This document shows positions 9,423 through 18,793 of a stretch of DNA of 64,000 nt, piece by piece (positions within the stretch are counted from its first letter, which is position 1; every line of letters starts with the position of its first letter). The stretch is from G963668435 sp963668435. GTDB lineage: Bacteria > Latescibacterota > Latescibacteria > Latescibacterales > Latescibacteraceae. A program made the translations under genes and the position numbers. The notes beneath the pieces are model-generated. The model was not told the DNA's origin, ran no database searches, and was given only the letters and a program-made list of their open reading frames with translations. The stretch covers positions 186,001 through 250,000 of the forward strand of contig CAXXSC010000006.1 of the NCBI GenBank assembly GCA_963668435.2, given 5' to 3'.

Positions 9423-10196
9423 ATGAAAACACAATTTCTTGCCGCCGCAGCAATACTGCTGATCCTTTTTTCCGCTTGTTCGGATGATGACAAAAAAAAT
9501 CCAGTTTCTGACAACAACGACGAAGAGATTGTAACCGATTTCCGTTTTCCGTACAATCCGGGCTATTCCTGGACATACGATGCCGAAATGCTTCAGGTGT
9601 CCGATGACAATCCCGACTCCCTGGAGGCAAGCAGGCTTCGAGTCACCTGGACAGTAGCGAACATTGCCGTTATGAGTGACGTGGAAACATTCACCTTGAT
9701 CGGCGAGAACCTTGTCACCAGCGGGCCCCATAAGGGACGTTCATTTGACAATACCGTGTATTACGCCGCCCGGGAAGATACGCTTCAGTCGGTGCTTCGT
9801 GAGGGCAGCAATCCCTGGGGAACAGTGTTCCATAAAGCCGCCTCGCCGCTTGACACCGATAAACTGTCGAGCTGGGAGGTCAATGTCCTGATCTACCCGC
9901 TGGAGGTCGGCAAGGAATGGATTTTCGCGCGCAACGACCCGAACTACGGCACGAAAAAGATTGTGGCTTTTGAAGAGATCACGGTGCCTGCCGGAACATT
10001 CCACGCTTATAAAACCCAGCGTATCATATCCAACAATGTATTCACGATCTGGTACTCGAAAGAGGGCGTGGTGCGTAAGCTGGTCGAGATCCGCGACCTG
10101 ACCCGGACAGATGAGAACGGCGAAAACCCGCTCTTGTTCTCAATGGACATGAAGCTCAAGGATTACATTCTGGGAGACAGTGTGGCGAAACAGTAG
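9423..10196 (+). CDS. Lipoprotein of unknown function
   Basis: A 257-residue protein beginning with a lipoprotein signal peptide; the lipobox is LFSAC with Cys19 as the lipidated residue, followed by an acidic linker (DDDKKN). The remainder (PYNPGYSWTYDAEM..., KEWIFARNDPNYGTKKIVAF, FTIWYSKEGVVRKLVEI) is a beta-rich domain in the style of uncharacterised FCB-group lipoproteins that report total 'W-x-Y' beta folds; no catalytic motif is seen. It likely sits on the inner face of the outer membrane. A 12-bp palindrome (ATAAGCGCTTAT, 9371-9382) lies just upstream. Confidence 0.8.
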   Translation: MKTQFLAAAAILLILFSACSDDDKKNPVSDNNDEEIVTDFRFPYNPGYSWTYDAEMLQVSDDNPDSLEASRLRVTWTVANIAVMSDVETFTLIGENLVTSGPHKGRSFDNTVYYAAREDTLQSVLREGSNPWGTVFHKAASPLDTDKLSSWEVNVLIYPLEVGKEWIFARNDPNYGTKKIVAFEEITVPAGTFHAYKTQRIISNNVFTIWYSKEGVVRKLVEIRDLTRTDENGENPLLFSMDMKLKDYILGDSVAKQ

Positions 10197-10280
10197 CCCT
10201 GCACCAGCGGTACGAAGTGAACCGTTAAAGGTTTTTTAACACCGCGCTGTACCCCGGCATAAGACATATTACAAACAAAA

Positions 10281-10314
10281 AAAGGCACCCCGAACATTGA
10301 CAGGGTGCCTTTTC
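10281..10314. terminator. Bidirectional terminator between convergent genes
   Basis: A perfect 10-bp stem (AAAGGCACCC, 10281-10290, with GGGTGCCTTT, 10303-10312) is flanked by A-runs on the left and T-runs on the right. It can stop both the lipoprotein transcript and the convergent GH20-like gene. Confidence 0.85.
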
Positions 10315-10393
10315 ATATTTATCAGTATTTCCGCCGTAAAAACCAATTTATCATGGGGCCGTTCTGGCTTAACGCGGGGAATCATTTCACACA

Positions 10394-11419
10394 TCAGTCT
10401 TTCAGGAGCCCGATGTTCTCCTTGACGGGAGGATAATTGGCGATATCGTCGCGGCCGCGCCCCCATGTCGTGAAAAGATGACCGAGCATGGCGGAATTGT
10501 CCAGGCCGAGGCTGTAGGTAATAAGGGCTTTGCCAGCCTCGACATCGTGCCAGCTCGACGGCAGTATCCTGAAACCTTTTTCAAGGAAAACCGGCAGGGA
10601 TTCGTAGCTGTCCCGCTTGGAATAATGCCAGGGGCACATGACAATATCTTTCGGCACCATGTCGATTGCAGGCGCCATGCCGTTCTCCGAGGACTCCCAT
10701 TTGCCGAGATCGATTTTTTCGCCATCGATAAAACGGTCCGCCCACATAAGCATTTCCCAGCCGCGCGCAGTTACAAGATGAGCATATATATCGTTGACAG
10801 CCTTGGCGTAGAGCTCCGCGGTGTTCATGCCTTTTGTCGTGGGCGAATGCTCGGTACCGAGCAGAAAAACCTCATCCATACCGACATGGATGGCATCCGC
10901 CTCGAAAGCCTCCATGATCTCGTCGATCAGCGGGAACACGATCTCGTAGACACGCGGGTTCATGATATCCCATTCCCGGCAGTAGAGCTCCTCGTTTTTC
11001 ATGTCGTAGCCGGGTGTGAGATCAAGCTCGGGATAGACAGTCAGGAGGGTGAAAGTATGCTCCGCCCAGGACTGGTGCCCGACACACTGGAACTGCGGTA
11101 CAAGACGTATATCGTTCTCACGGCAGACAGCGGCGAATTTCCGGGCGCCCTCTTTCGTGATATACTGTTTCATGCGAAGCTCGGGATGGCTTTTGAAATC
11201 GAAATTATAGTCAACCTCGAGAATCAGCACGTTTATCCCTTTTTCCGCGAGTTCGGGGATTTTTAGGGAAAACTTCTCGAGGGCCTTGTCAGTTTTATAA
11301 TTGAGCACGTGCAGTGCACGCCAGGTTTCCCCCTTGTCCGGCCCCTGTCTTTGTCCCGAACCTGTGCAGGAGCTGACGAGAGCGAGAAGCATGGCAAGAA
11401 TCAGGTATCGGCGGTTCAT
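10394..11419 (-). CDS. GH20-like (beta-hexosaminidase-type) glycosidase lipoprotein
   Basis: A 341-residue protein with a lipoprotein signal (LVSSC, Cys18). The body is a TIM-barrel-like chain: LAEKGINVLILEVDYNF, RLVPQFQCVGHQSW, and HVGMDEVFLLG, where Asp182-Glu183 correspond to the catalytic Asp-Glu pair of GH20 enzymes (family motif H-x-G-x-D-E). The family removes terminal N-acetylhexosamines by substrate-assisted catalysis. It is shorter than standard GH20 enzymes and lacks the usual N-terminal GH20b domain, so it may be a minimal catalytic domain or a relative with another specificity. The ATG has GAGG 7 bp upstream and a promoter at 11465-11493. Confidence 0.8.
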   Translation of the reverse strand: MNRRYLILAMLLALVSSCTGSGQRQGPDKGETWRALHVLNYKTDKALEKFSLKIPELAEKGINVLILEVDYNFDFKSHPELRMKQYITKEGARKFAAVCRENDIRLVPQFQCVGHQSWAEHTFTLLTVYPELDLTPGYDMKNEELYCREWDIMNPRVYEIVFPLIDEIMEAFEADAIHVGMDEVFLLGTEHSPTTKGMNTAELYAKAVNDIYAHLVTARGWEMLMWADRFIDGEKIDLGKWESSENGMAPAIDMVPKDIVMCPWHYSKRDSYESLPVFLEKGFRILPSSWHDVEAGKALITYSLGLDNSAMLGHLFTTWGRGRDDIANYPPVKENIGLLKD

Positions 11420-11464
11420 TTGAAAACCTCGTGATTATGGATTACAATCAGCATAAGTGTGATA

Positions 11465-11493
11465 AATATACATCAAATCGTGCCATTTTGCAA
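11465..11493 (-). promoter_or_regulatory. Sigma-70-type promoter of the GH20-like gene
   Basis: Minus strand: TTGCAA (11493-11488), 17-bp spacer, TATATT (11470-11465), 46 bp upstream of the ATG. The gap 11420-11784 otherwise holds only a small inverted repeat (ACCGGT copies near 11540-11555) and the divergent promoter noted next. Confidence 0.5.
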
Positions 11494-11711
11494 AGGCCTC
11501 TGTATACTGATGTCTATTATTGTAAACTTTTAAAATATACCGGTCAGGAAAACCGGTAAGAAGGAATGCTGCCCGGGCCGTTGCGCGTACAGCACCGGAA
11601 CATGCCTGGCAAAACATGATTCTACCTATATTCTGTACACACCTCACAGGCTAAAAAGTTCCCGTGATAATCGTCGATGGAAAAGGGAATCCCGACTCAA
11701 AAAACTTGCGC

Positions 11712-11740
11712 TTTACTCTTTCCCGAAAAAAACGTATCAT
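11712..11740 (+). promoter_or_regulatory. Possible promoter of the exchanger gene
   Basis: TTTACT (11712-11717), 17 bp, TATCAT (11735-11740), 45 bp before the TTG start at 11785. The -10 matches 5 of 6 and the -35 4 of 6. Confidence 0.45.
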
Positions 11741-11784
11741 AATCACTGGATAACAATTGCCACCATTACACCGGCGAGGTCTGA

Positions 11785-12717
11785 TTGCTTTCATTTGTCT
11801 TTATCGTTATTGGCGCGGTTTTTCTGGTCAAGGGGGCTGATCTTCTTGTGGACGGCGGCGCGGGAATCGCCCTGAAAAGCGGCGTCTCCCAGCTAGTTGT
11901 GGGCCTGACAGTGGTGGCATTCGGAACCAGCGCGCCGGAACTGGCTGCAAGTCTGGTCGCGGCGTTCAACGGCGCCGGGGATATCTGTTTCGGCAATGTT
12001 GTCGGTTCAAATGTGGCGAATATCGCCCTGATCCTCGGTGTAACAGCGCTCATCAGGCCGGTTGAGGTCAATACCAGCCTTGTCCGCTGGGAAATGCCGT
12101 TCCTTGCCGGCATCTCGATCCTGACCATGGTGATCGGCTATTTCGGTGACGCAAACCGTCTGGCCGGAGCTGTCCTCCTCGCCCTTTTCATTATCTACCT
12201 CATACACTGCATCAAGAGCCCGCCGGTTCCGATGGAAGTTGAGGACGACAGCGCCCAAAAAAGCAATGTCTTTCTTACAGGCATGGTCATTGCCGGTGTT
12301 GTCGGTCTTGGTCTCGGCGGCTGGCTTTTTGTCGAGGGGGCACGTGAAATAGCCCGCATGTTCGGTGTCAGCGAGGCGGTCATCGGCCTCACTGTCGTGG
12401 CACTGGGCACCTCCCTACCGGAACTGGTGACCTCCGCAATCGCCGCTGTCAAGGGGCACTCGGACCTTTGCCTCGGCAACATAGTCGGATCGAACATTTT
12501 CAACATCCTCCTCGTGATCGGCGCGACCGCAAGCATCCGTCCCTTTGCCATCTCGCCCGACCGCTACCTCGAATTAGTCGGTATGCCGCTCATGCTGGTG
12601 CTCGCGGTTATCCTTCTCCCCCTGGCGCTCAGCGGAAAAAAGATCTCGCATATCGAGGGCGCTGTGTTATTCGCAGTATATATCGCCTATATTGCCGCCG
12701 CGGTGTTCATGGCCTGA
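11785..12717 (+). CDS. Calcium/sodium antiporter, CaCA family (YrbG-like)
   Basis: A 310-residue integral membrane protein with the two inverted halves typical of the family. The alpha repeats are visible: VAFGTSAPELAASLVAA with GNVVGSNVANIALILG in the first half, and VALGTSLPELVTSAIAA with GNIVGSNIFNILLVIG in the second. The Glu of each GTS-PEL motif binds the cation. It should exchange Ca2+ for Na+ or H+ across the inner membrane. The start is TTG, chosen because GCGAGGT (11774-11780) lies just upstream and the first helix begins immediately. Confidence 0.92.
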   Translation: MLSFVFIVIGAVFLVKGADLLVDGGAGIALKSGVSQLVVGLTVVAFGTSAPELAASLVAAFNGAGDICFGNVVGSNVANIALILGVTALIRPVEVNTSLVRWEMPFLAGISILTMVIGYFGDANRLAGAVLLALFIIYLIHCIKSPPVPMEVEDDSAQKSNVFLTGMVIAGVVGLGLGGWLFVEGAREIARMFGVSEAVIGLTVVALGTSLPELVTSAIAAVKGHSDLCLGNIVGSNIFNILLVIGATASIRPFAISPDRYLELVGMPLMLVLAVILLPLALSGKKISHIEGAVLFAVYIAYIAAAVFMA

Positions 12718-12784
12718 TTCAAGATTGAACGTTCCAGAGAAAAGATGAGGGGCAAAGGCGCGGAGGGGCCAGAGGGCCCTTTTA

Positions 12785-12930
12785 TTTTCTGGCATCGGAG
12801 GATGCTTTATATTTCTGATAGGAATATGCAAATCGATCCGCTGTTCGGCGTTTCGCCGCCGAACGCTGGAAGGTGGGATCAGCCGGAACTCACCCCCTGG
12901 CCCCCTCTCTTTCAAAGAGAGGGGGAAGCG
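12785..12930. repeat. Dispersed intergenic double-hairpin repeat, copy 2
   Basis: This has the same organisation as copy 1: a leader phrase (GGATGCTTTATATTTCTGAT), a hairpin (12843-12850 with 12857-12864) and a near-perfect C-rich inverted repeat (12901-12925, 11-12 bp arms). The first hairpin and its flanks match copy 1 over about 30 bases. It fills the gap 12718-12986, with no coding sequence. Confidence 0.7.
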
Positions 12931-13661
12931 TCCACAATACTCTGTTTATAATACTACTTATCACGCGGGGGTGAGTTCTGTCTTTTCTACCTCAGCAGCA
13001 ACAGCCGTTTCGCCTCCACCGCCCCGCCAGTGTCGAGCACGCAGAAATACACGCCGCTCGCCATGCCCGCCGCATTCCACACGGCTGAATGCACCCCGGC
13101 GGCGAACAGCCCGTTCGCCAGATCGCTCACATGCTGACCGTTGATGTTGTATATGGAAAGCACTATCTCGGAAGGCTCCGACAGCGCGAAAGAGATCGTT
13201 GTCGAGGGATTGAACGGATTGGGTGAGGGATTAAGAAGGCGGGCTGCCTGCGGCAGAAGTTCGTTTTTATCGACCGAGACAGTTGGATCGTATTCGTAAG
13301 CGCCGATATCGGGTGCTGAGCCGTAGTACTCGTCGGGCTGCATATCGAGGATGATCTCGCCGTCCCACGCGAAATAAGCAGTGCCGGTGTCGATGGCGGG
13401 GGAGGATTCCTGAAGGCGGAAATCGTCGTTTACGGGATCGGTGAAAAGGGGATCGGCATCATTGTTTGTTGATTCATATCTGAATTCTGAATCTTGAGCA
13501 CCAAGCTCTGTTTTATTTACTATACCTTGTTCGCCGTTTTTAAGAATCGAGTTCGTTACAATTACATCGCTTGGTGGCCAATTTTTTACGTTTCTAAGCT
13601 CTATGGTATCGTATTTACCATTAGGCCAAATAATTGAATTAATAATGTTAACATTTGAACT

Positions 13662-13680
13662 CAGTAGTGTCCCAACGTTA
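13662..13680 (+). repeat. IS left inverted repeat
   Basis: CAGTAGTGTCCCAACGTTA; its reverse complement, with one mismatch, is the right end at 14959-14977. The target duplication ATTTGAACT lies immediately outside at 13653-13661. Confidence 0.93.
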
Positions 13681-13794
13681 TAAATTAAAAACCATGTAAA
13701 GAATTGATAATAAATATGATAGAAAAAAATAAGACCTGTATCGACTTGAAAAGTGTATTAAACTATGACCTGTCCTATAGCAAAGGAGAGGTCG

Positions 13795-14961
13795 ATGTAT
13801 ACAGGTCGTACGGTTTTTTCACAACTCATGGATATATTACCATGGAGACGATTTCAAACATGTGTTAAGCGGTATTCGGGCAACTATAAAGTAAAGGAGT
13901 TCACCTGTTCTGATCAATACCGCGTGATGGCTTTTGCTCAACTGACATATCGTGAAAGCTTGCGAGATATTGAAGCCTGTTTACGGGCAATGAACACCAA
14001 GCTGTACCACATGGGAATCAGAAGTACTATTTCCCGCAACACACTGGCACATGCAAACGAAACACGCGACTGGCGAATCTATGCTGATTTTACACAGGTA
14101 CTTATCGAGCATGCGAGAAAACTATATACTCATGAGCCGTTCGGTGTTGAGTTGGACCAGACAGTGTATGCGCTCGATTCAACGACCATAGACTTGTGTT
14201 TGTCCGTATTCCCCTGGGCACAATTCCGAAAACGGAAAGGAGCGATCAAACTTCATACACTCTTGAATCTGCATGGAAATATTCCGGTATTGGCAATTAT
14301 CACACATGGCAAAGTCCATGATGTAACGATTATCGACAGTTTACTTCCGGAAGCAGGTGCATTGTATATCATGGATCGCGCTTACATAGATTTTGACCGG
14401 CTTCACTGTATTCATAACGCAAATGCGTTCTTCATTACCCGAGCAAAAAAGAACCTGCAATTCAAACGAGTGTATTCACATGTTATCGATAAATCAACCG
14501 GACTTAAATGTGACCAAACCGTTGTTCTAAAAGGATATTATACACAACAAAAGTACTGTGACAAACTACGACGAATCCGATTCTATGACTCAAAAAAAGG
14601 TAAGAATCTGGTCTTTCTGACTAATAATTTTGACCTACCTGCTTTGACCATTACAGAGTTATATCGTTGCCGCTGGCAAATTGAACTGTTTTTCAAATGG
14701 ATCAAGCAGCACCTGAGAATCAAATCATTTTATGGCACATCTGAAAATGCTGTCAAATCTCAAATATGGATTGCTATATCTGTCTATTTATTAGTCGCCA
14801 TCATGCGAAAAGAACTGAAAATCGACCTTAGTCTCTACACAATTCTACAGATTCTAAGTGTCTCGCTGTTTGAAAAAGGTCATATTTATCATATACTTAC
14901 AGAAAACAACAATTCAATCGTGAACCATGAAAATCCTAACCAATTGAATTTATTTGACTAA
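13795..14961 (+). CDS. IS4-family DDE transposase with DUF4372-like N-terminus
   Basis: A 388-residue protein. The N-terminal ~75 residues (FSQLMDILPWRRFQTCVKRY, AFAQLTYRESLRDIEACL) match the DUF4372-type domain; the rest is a DDE transposase with YALDSTTIDLCLSVFPWA (first Asp), IMDRAYIDFDRL (second Asp) and the YREK signature YRCRWQIELFFKWIK (catalytic Glu). It catalyses cut-and-paste movement of the surrounding element. I chose ATG 13795 because AAAGGAGAG lies 5-8 bp upstream, although the frame is open from 13765. The stop codon TAA (14959-14961) lies within the right inverted repeat. Confidence 0.93.
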   Translation: MYTGRTVFSQLMDILPWRRFQTCVKRYSGNYKVKEFTCSDQYRVMAFAQLTYRESLRDIEACLRAMNTKLYHMGIRSTISRNTLAHANETRDWRIYADFTQVLIEHARKLYTHEPFGVELDQTVYALDSTTIDLCLSVFPWAQFRKRKGAIKLHTLLNLHGNIPVLAIITHGKVHDVTIIDSLLPEAGALYIMDRAYIDFDRLHCIHNANAFFITRAKKNLQFKRVYSHVIDKSTGLKCDQTVVLKGYYTQQKYCDKLRRIRFYDSKKGKNLVFLTNNFDLPALTITELYRCRWQIELFFKWIKQHLRIKSFYGTSENAVKSQIWIAISVYLLVAIMRKELKIDLSLYTILQILSVSLFEKGHIYHILTENNNSIVNHENPNQLNLFD

Positions 14962-14977
14962 TGTTGGGACACTACTG
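14959..14977 (-). repeat. IS right inverted repeat
   Basis: TAATGTTGGGACACTACTG, the inverted partner of 13662-13680. The target duplication ATTTGAACT follows at 14978-14986. Confidence 0.93.
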
Positions 14978-15965
14978 ATTTGAACTATATATTATTATTC
15001 CATCGTGATCATTTTCAGATTGCACAATTGTTGAATTAATAACGTTTACTTTTGAACCGGTGATAGCCATCAATTCTCTAATATTATCAATGATTTTTAC
15101 TCTACTCAACTCAACATTTGAATTGCCAATGTTCAATGCTGAATAATTATTTCTAGTTATAATAACATTTTGACATTTAGCAGAAACACACTCTACAAAT
15201 TCAAGAGCGCCCCCGGCCCCTTTATTATAGAATATATATACATTTTCAAGAACAGGTTGCGATGTTTCAAGGTAAATACCAGTGCCTGCATAAGCTGCTC
15301 TATTATAATGCACATACATATTCCGTAAAACAGGGCTTGAATTAGAAAAATAAAGCCCTCCTCCACTTCCAAGAATACCTGCATGATTACCCCTGACAAC
15401 TAGATGGTCAAAAATTGGATCGGCCAGTATGCAATAAACACCACAACCTGGTCTGTAAAACGGTCCGGCTGGCTGGATATCGGTGCCATTCTGCAAGGTT
15501 AATCCCGTGACCGTGGGTGAACTGGCAGTCCTTTTGTTGACAATGCGGAGACAGGAGCCGCCGTTTCTGCCATCGATCACCGTCTCATGCATGTATGTCG
15601 TATCCGCAGTAGTAAGATAATGCGAGGCAAGCGTGATGCTCTTCTCTCGCAAATCGAGATTCTCGAAATATGTCCCCGGTGCGACAAGGACAGTGTCGCT
15701 TTCGGCGGCGATATCAATGCCTGCCTGGATAGTCGGCTGCTCCTCGGGGATATTGATTATTGCGGCGTGTGCGGAGAAAACAGACAGCAGGAAAATGGCG
15801 GCAACTGTTGCGTTAATAGTGCTCCTGAACCTCGCAGACCTCATCACGACCTCACTTTCAGGTGTTGTGAAATTAAATTTAGCTGATCATAATATAATAC
15901 AGAATAGAAAGAAAAGAAAGGGGTCAGGATTCAGGATTCAGAATACAGGGGGAAAGAAAAAAGAT

Positions 15966-16245
15966 GAATGGAACACGGATTTTTATGATTAAATGATTAA
16001 CGATGATTGAAAGATACCCCCCTCGGCTTCGCCGTGTCCCCCCTGAAAAAGGGGGGTGGTCGCTATGCGACAAAAGACTCAAAAACAGCACTATAGCGCC
16101 GCAGGCTATCCCCCTCAATAGGGGGATGTCGTGAAACGACAGGGGGTCTTCCGGTGATCCTGCCACCCAGCGTACGGCTTCGTAGAGCCGAACAGCGTAT
16201 CAGTCTGCACATCCCTCACAGAAATACAAAGCATCCGCCGATGCC
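15966..16245. repeat. Composite of dispersed intergenic repeats, copy 3 (inverted)
   Basis: The gap 15845-16253 contains no gene. From left to right it holds a CAGGATTCAGGATTCAG phrase (15926-15945), a GGAACACGGATTT/ATGATTAAATGAT phrase (15969-16005), C-rich/G-rich hairpins (CCCCCCT...AGGGGGG, 16018-16060, and CCCCCT...AGGGGG, 16110-16130), and an inverted, diverged copy of the hairpin-plus-GCATCCGCCGATG element (16165-16245). The same phrases recur in other gaps of the window. Confidence 0.6.
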
Positions 16246-16253
16246 CGCTGATT

Positions 16254-18509
16254 TTACTGAACGGAGAATTTCCAGCTGATCTCTTTTTCGTTGCCGACAC
16301 GGTCGGTGGCCTTGACTTTCACGACATGGGAACCGGATTTGAGGGGATTGCGGGGGACATAGGTGACCCATTTCTGCTCAGGGTCGTAGGCGCCATAGAC
16401 AGCGACACCGTCGATACTCATCTCTATGCTGTCGGAGCCGCCAAGGCCCGAACCGGTGTCCTCGAGACGGGCGCGGATTCTCGGCCTTTTCGAGGAGACC
16501 GAGGCGCCTGGTTTCGGTGAGTGCGCGGCGACCCAGGGCATCAGACGATCCTCGAGCACCGCGACATAGCCGGAGCCTTTCATCGTGCCGAGGAAAACAC
16601 CATCCTCGTACTCGCTGCTCAAAAAACGCCAGCCGATGCCTCTCGAGGAGCCGTTGCCGGAATAGAACAACGCCGCTTTTTCGGGAAGGTCCCCGTCGTA
16701 GCCGAATGAAAAGCTGTATGAGCCCGCGAGTGGATAATCGCCGCAGTTGATATGGTAAATATCGGAATGACGGCGGAGGTTGCGAATTTTCCGGGGCGTG
16801 GCGGTCTCGATCTCGACCGGCATGGAGCGGTAGAGACTGCCGGAGCCGAACTCGAGCGTGAGTATACTGTCAGGCGAACAGACTGCTGTCTCGACACCCT
16901 TCTCCAGCACATCGATGGAAATATCGCTTTCACAGGTGACAGTATCGCCATCGGCGGCAACAGCAGTGACAAGGAGATTGTAGTCGTGATGCCCGTTGCG
17001 GGGAACAGCCACAGTCACGGCCCATGATTTGCCATTTTCCGCGGCGAAAGGAACAAGGTGGTCAAGCGTCACACCGTCCCTGACAATACCGAGCTGCGGC
17101 AGTGAAGACAGCAGGCGGTCGGCTGTGACGCGCAGGAAAATGCGGTCGTGCAAAATCTGTGTATCGAGCTTGATTTCCCCGCCCTTCTTGCCGCTTTTCG
17201 GGACACTGAGATACAGCGGCATGGAGGAAAGGCCATCAGCGGTATGGGCGCTCACACGGTATTGTACAGCGTTCGAGGAGCTGACATCGACAGTATCGCT
17301 GAAACTGCTCGCGGAGAGGGGGATTTCGGCCGCTTTCGTGAATGCGCCATTTTTGTCTCCCGCCTCGACAACGAGCTTGTCGAGAACACCGAAATAATAA
17401 TGGCCCGCAACTTCCATTTTCCCGTCACCGTGCAAGCTGCAGGAGCTCAGCACGGGAAGACCGGCATAGCGGACTGTAAATGACCGCGTGTTTTCATTAC
17501 CCATGTAGTCAGCACAGCGGATGCTGACCGTATGAAGGCTGTCCGCTGTCAGCGTGTTCAGAGATAACGTGCCGTCACCCTCGTACCAGGCGATATCGTT
17601 GCCTTTCTGACGGTACAGTGCTGAAAGATAGCCGTTGCCGTTGGTACGGCGGCCCGGGAAATTATCGAAACCGCCGAATTTGTCCTCGCTGTAGGATATA
17701 CGGCTGTAATTCTTGGTGAACACCTTTGTCGAGTCGATATACATTTCAACATGATAGAGACCGAGCTTGTTTCTGGCATTGTTCGCCCTGTCATAGGCGG
17801 CGACAGCAACGCCCACCCTGCCGTTGACAATGACTGGCTTTTTGCCGTTCTTGTCGAACTCGATGAGCAGGGGCCGCGACAAACCGTTGACATACGAGGC
17901 GGTATCAAGCGGCACAAGCAGAACAGCGCCGACCGTCGGCTTTACCGTATCACGGACCTTGAAACCGTAATCGAGCGGATTGACCGGAAAATTGTCCTTA
18001 TCGCGGATCTCCAGATGAAAATGCGGGCCGCCGGAGCCGGTATCACCCGACCATGCCACAATCTGCCCTTTTTTGACCGGATACGTCCCTGCCTCCGGAT
18101 ACCAGTCGATATCGTAGGAGCCTTTTTTTATCCGCATACTGAACAGATCATCCTCGATCTCGTCCATAAAACGGGACAGATGGCCGTATACCAATGTTTC
18201 ACCGGAATCGAGCTTGATATACAGCCCTTTGCCGTAACCATAGGGCGAGGTCCGAACCCTGACAACATGGCCGTCGCCGAGAGTGTAGACCTCTTTACCG
18301 ATCGCGCCGCCGCTCTTGAAATCGAGACCCATGTGGAAACGGCCGGGACGGGGCTCGCCGAAAGTCGCGCTGATATATTTCGGCGCTCTGATCGGCCAGT
18401 CGATCACATCGTTTTCTGCTGCGGGTGCCTTAACGGAGAGAGCGAAAGATGACAGTACTATGGACAGTATATATGGTAATAACCGTTTTGAGGTGTGCAA
18501 AAATATCAT
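16254..18509 (-). CDS. Secreted M23-family (LytM) metallopeptidase with Ig-like C-terminal domains
   Basis: A 751-residue protein with an N-terminal signal peptide (hydrophobic run, residues ~9-31). The LytM domain comes first: FHMGLDF (His59, Asp63), YGHLSRF (His110) and GPHFHLEIRD (His163, His165), the full zinc-binding and catalytic set, so an active peptidoglycan endopeptidase acting in the periplasm is expected. Beyond residue ~190 are several beta-sandwich modules, ending in an Ig-like repeat (HSPKPGASVSSKRPRIRARL, VVKVKATDRVGNEKEISW). M23 enzymes with long beta-sandwich tails are common in FCB bacteria. The ATG at 18509 lacks a clear ribosome site; 18510-18793 shows nothing definite. 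Confidence 0.9.
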   Translation of the reverse strand: MIFLHTSKRLLPYILSIVLSSFALSVKAPAAENDVIDWPIRAPKYISATFGEPRPGRFHMGLDFKSGGAIGKEVYTLGDGHVVRVRTSPYGYGKGLYIKLDSGETLVYGHLSRFMDEIEDDLFSMRIKKGSYDIDWYPEAGTYPVKKGQIVAWSGDTGSGGPHFHLEIRDKDNFPVNPLDYGFKVRDTVKPTVGAVLLVPLDTASYVNGLSRPLLIEFDKNGKKPVIVNGRVGVAVAAYDRANNARNKLGLYHVEMYIDSTKVFTKNYSRISYSEDKFGGFDNFPGRRTNGNGYLSALYRQKGNDIAWYEGDGTLSLNTLTADSLHTVSIRCADYMGNENTRSFTVRYAGLPVLSSCSLHGDGKMEVAGHYYFGVLDKLVVEAGDKNGAFTKAAEIPLSASSFSDTVDVSSSNAVQYRVSAHTADGLSSMPLYLSVPKSGKKGGEIKLDTQILHDRIFLRVTADRLLSSLPQLGIVRDGVTLDHLVPFAAENGKSWAVTVAVPRNGHHDYNLLVTAVAADGDTVTCESDISIDVLEKGVETAVCSPDSILTLEFGSGSLYRSMPVEIETATPRKIRNLRRHSDIYHINCGDYPLAGSYSFSFGYDGDLPEKAALFYSGNGSSRGIGWRFLSSEYEDGVFLGTMKGSGYVAVLEDRLMPWVAAHSPKPGASVSSKRPRIRARLEDTGSGLGGSDSIEMSIDGVAVYGAYDPEQKWVTYVPRNPLKSGSHVVKVKATDRVGNEKEISWKFSVQ

Positions 18510-18793
18510 AATTATAGGATAAGGATTAAAGCTGCCGTTTGAGGTTCGTAATTTCTAATTAGCTGAAAATAACGGTTTTGTACGCATGTCTGCAAGCGCT
18601 TTTCTGCGATTTTGAGGAAAAATTGCCGTTTTGAGAGCCGCAGACTGGCCAGCTTTTATTCCTCTGTACAGGCACACTGACTATAAGGATAAAAAAAGAT
18701 TGATTTCAGTGCTCTAACATCGTAAATTACTGAATTCATGGAACAGCGCTCACGTTGAACTAAAAAACGCCGTATCGATAGAGAGGATTATTC

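Larger units (their letters stand above)
13662..14977 (+). mobile_element. IS4-family insertion sequence (1316 bp, apparently intact)
   Basis: The element is bounded by 19-bp inverted repeats (CAGTAGTGTCCCAACRTTA) with a single mismatch, and flanked by the 9-bp direct repeat ATTTGAACT at 13653-13661 and 14978-14986. It carries one transposase gene that fills most of its length. The 9-bp duplication and the YREK transposase signature fit the IS4 family. Intact ends, an exact duplication and an undamaged transposase indicate a recent insertion. Confidence 0.95.
12987..15844 (-). pseudogene. Beta-helix secreted protein with T9SS sorting domain, split by IS insertion
   Basis: The 5' half (15844 down to 14978) encodes a signal peptide and a right-handed parallel beta-helix (IPEEQPTIQAGIDIAAESDT, LVAPGTYFENL, repeated short beta turns). 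The 3' half (13652 down to 12987) continues with ESSPAIDTGT and PDIGAYEY and ends in a T9SS type A sorting domain (NPSPNPFNPSTTISFAL, MASGVYFCVLD). Removing the IS and one 9-bp duplication joins the halves in the same frame with no stop, giving about 510 residues. With the IS present the first half stops at CAG-TAG in the inverted repeat. The product would be a secreted, surface-anchored protein with a pectate-lyase-like fold. The ATG at 15844 is preferred over the GTG at 15847 because of GAGG spacing. Confidence 0.92.
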
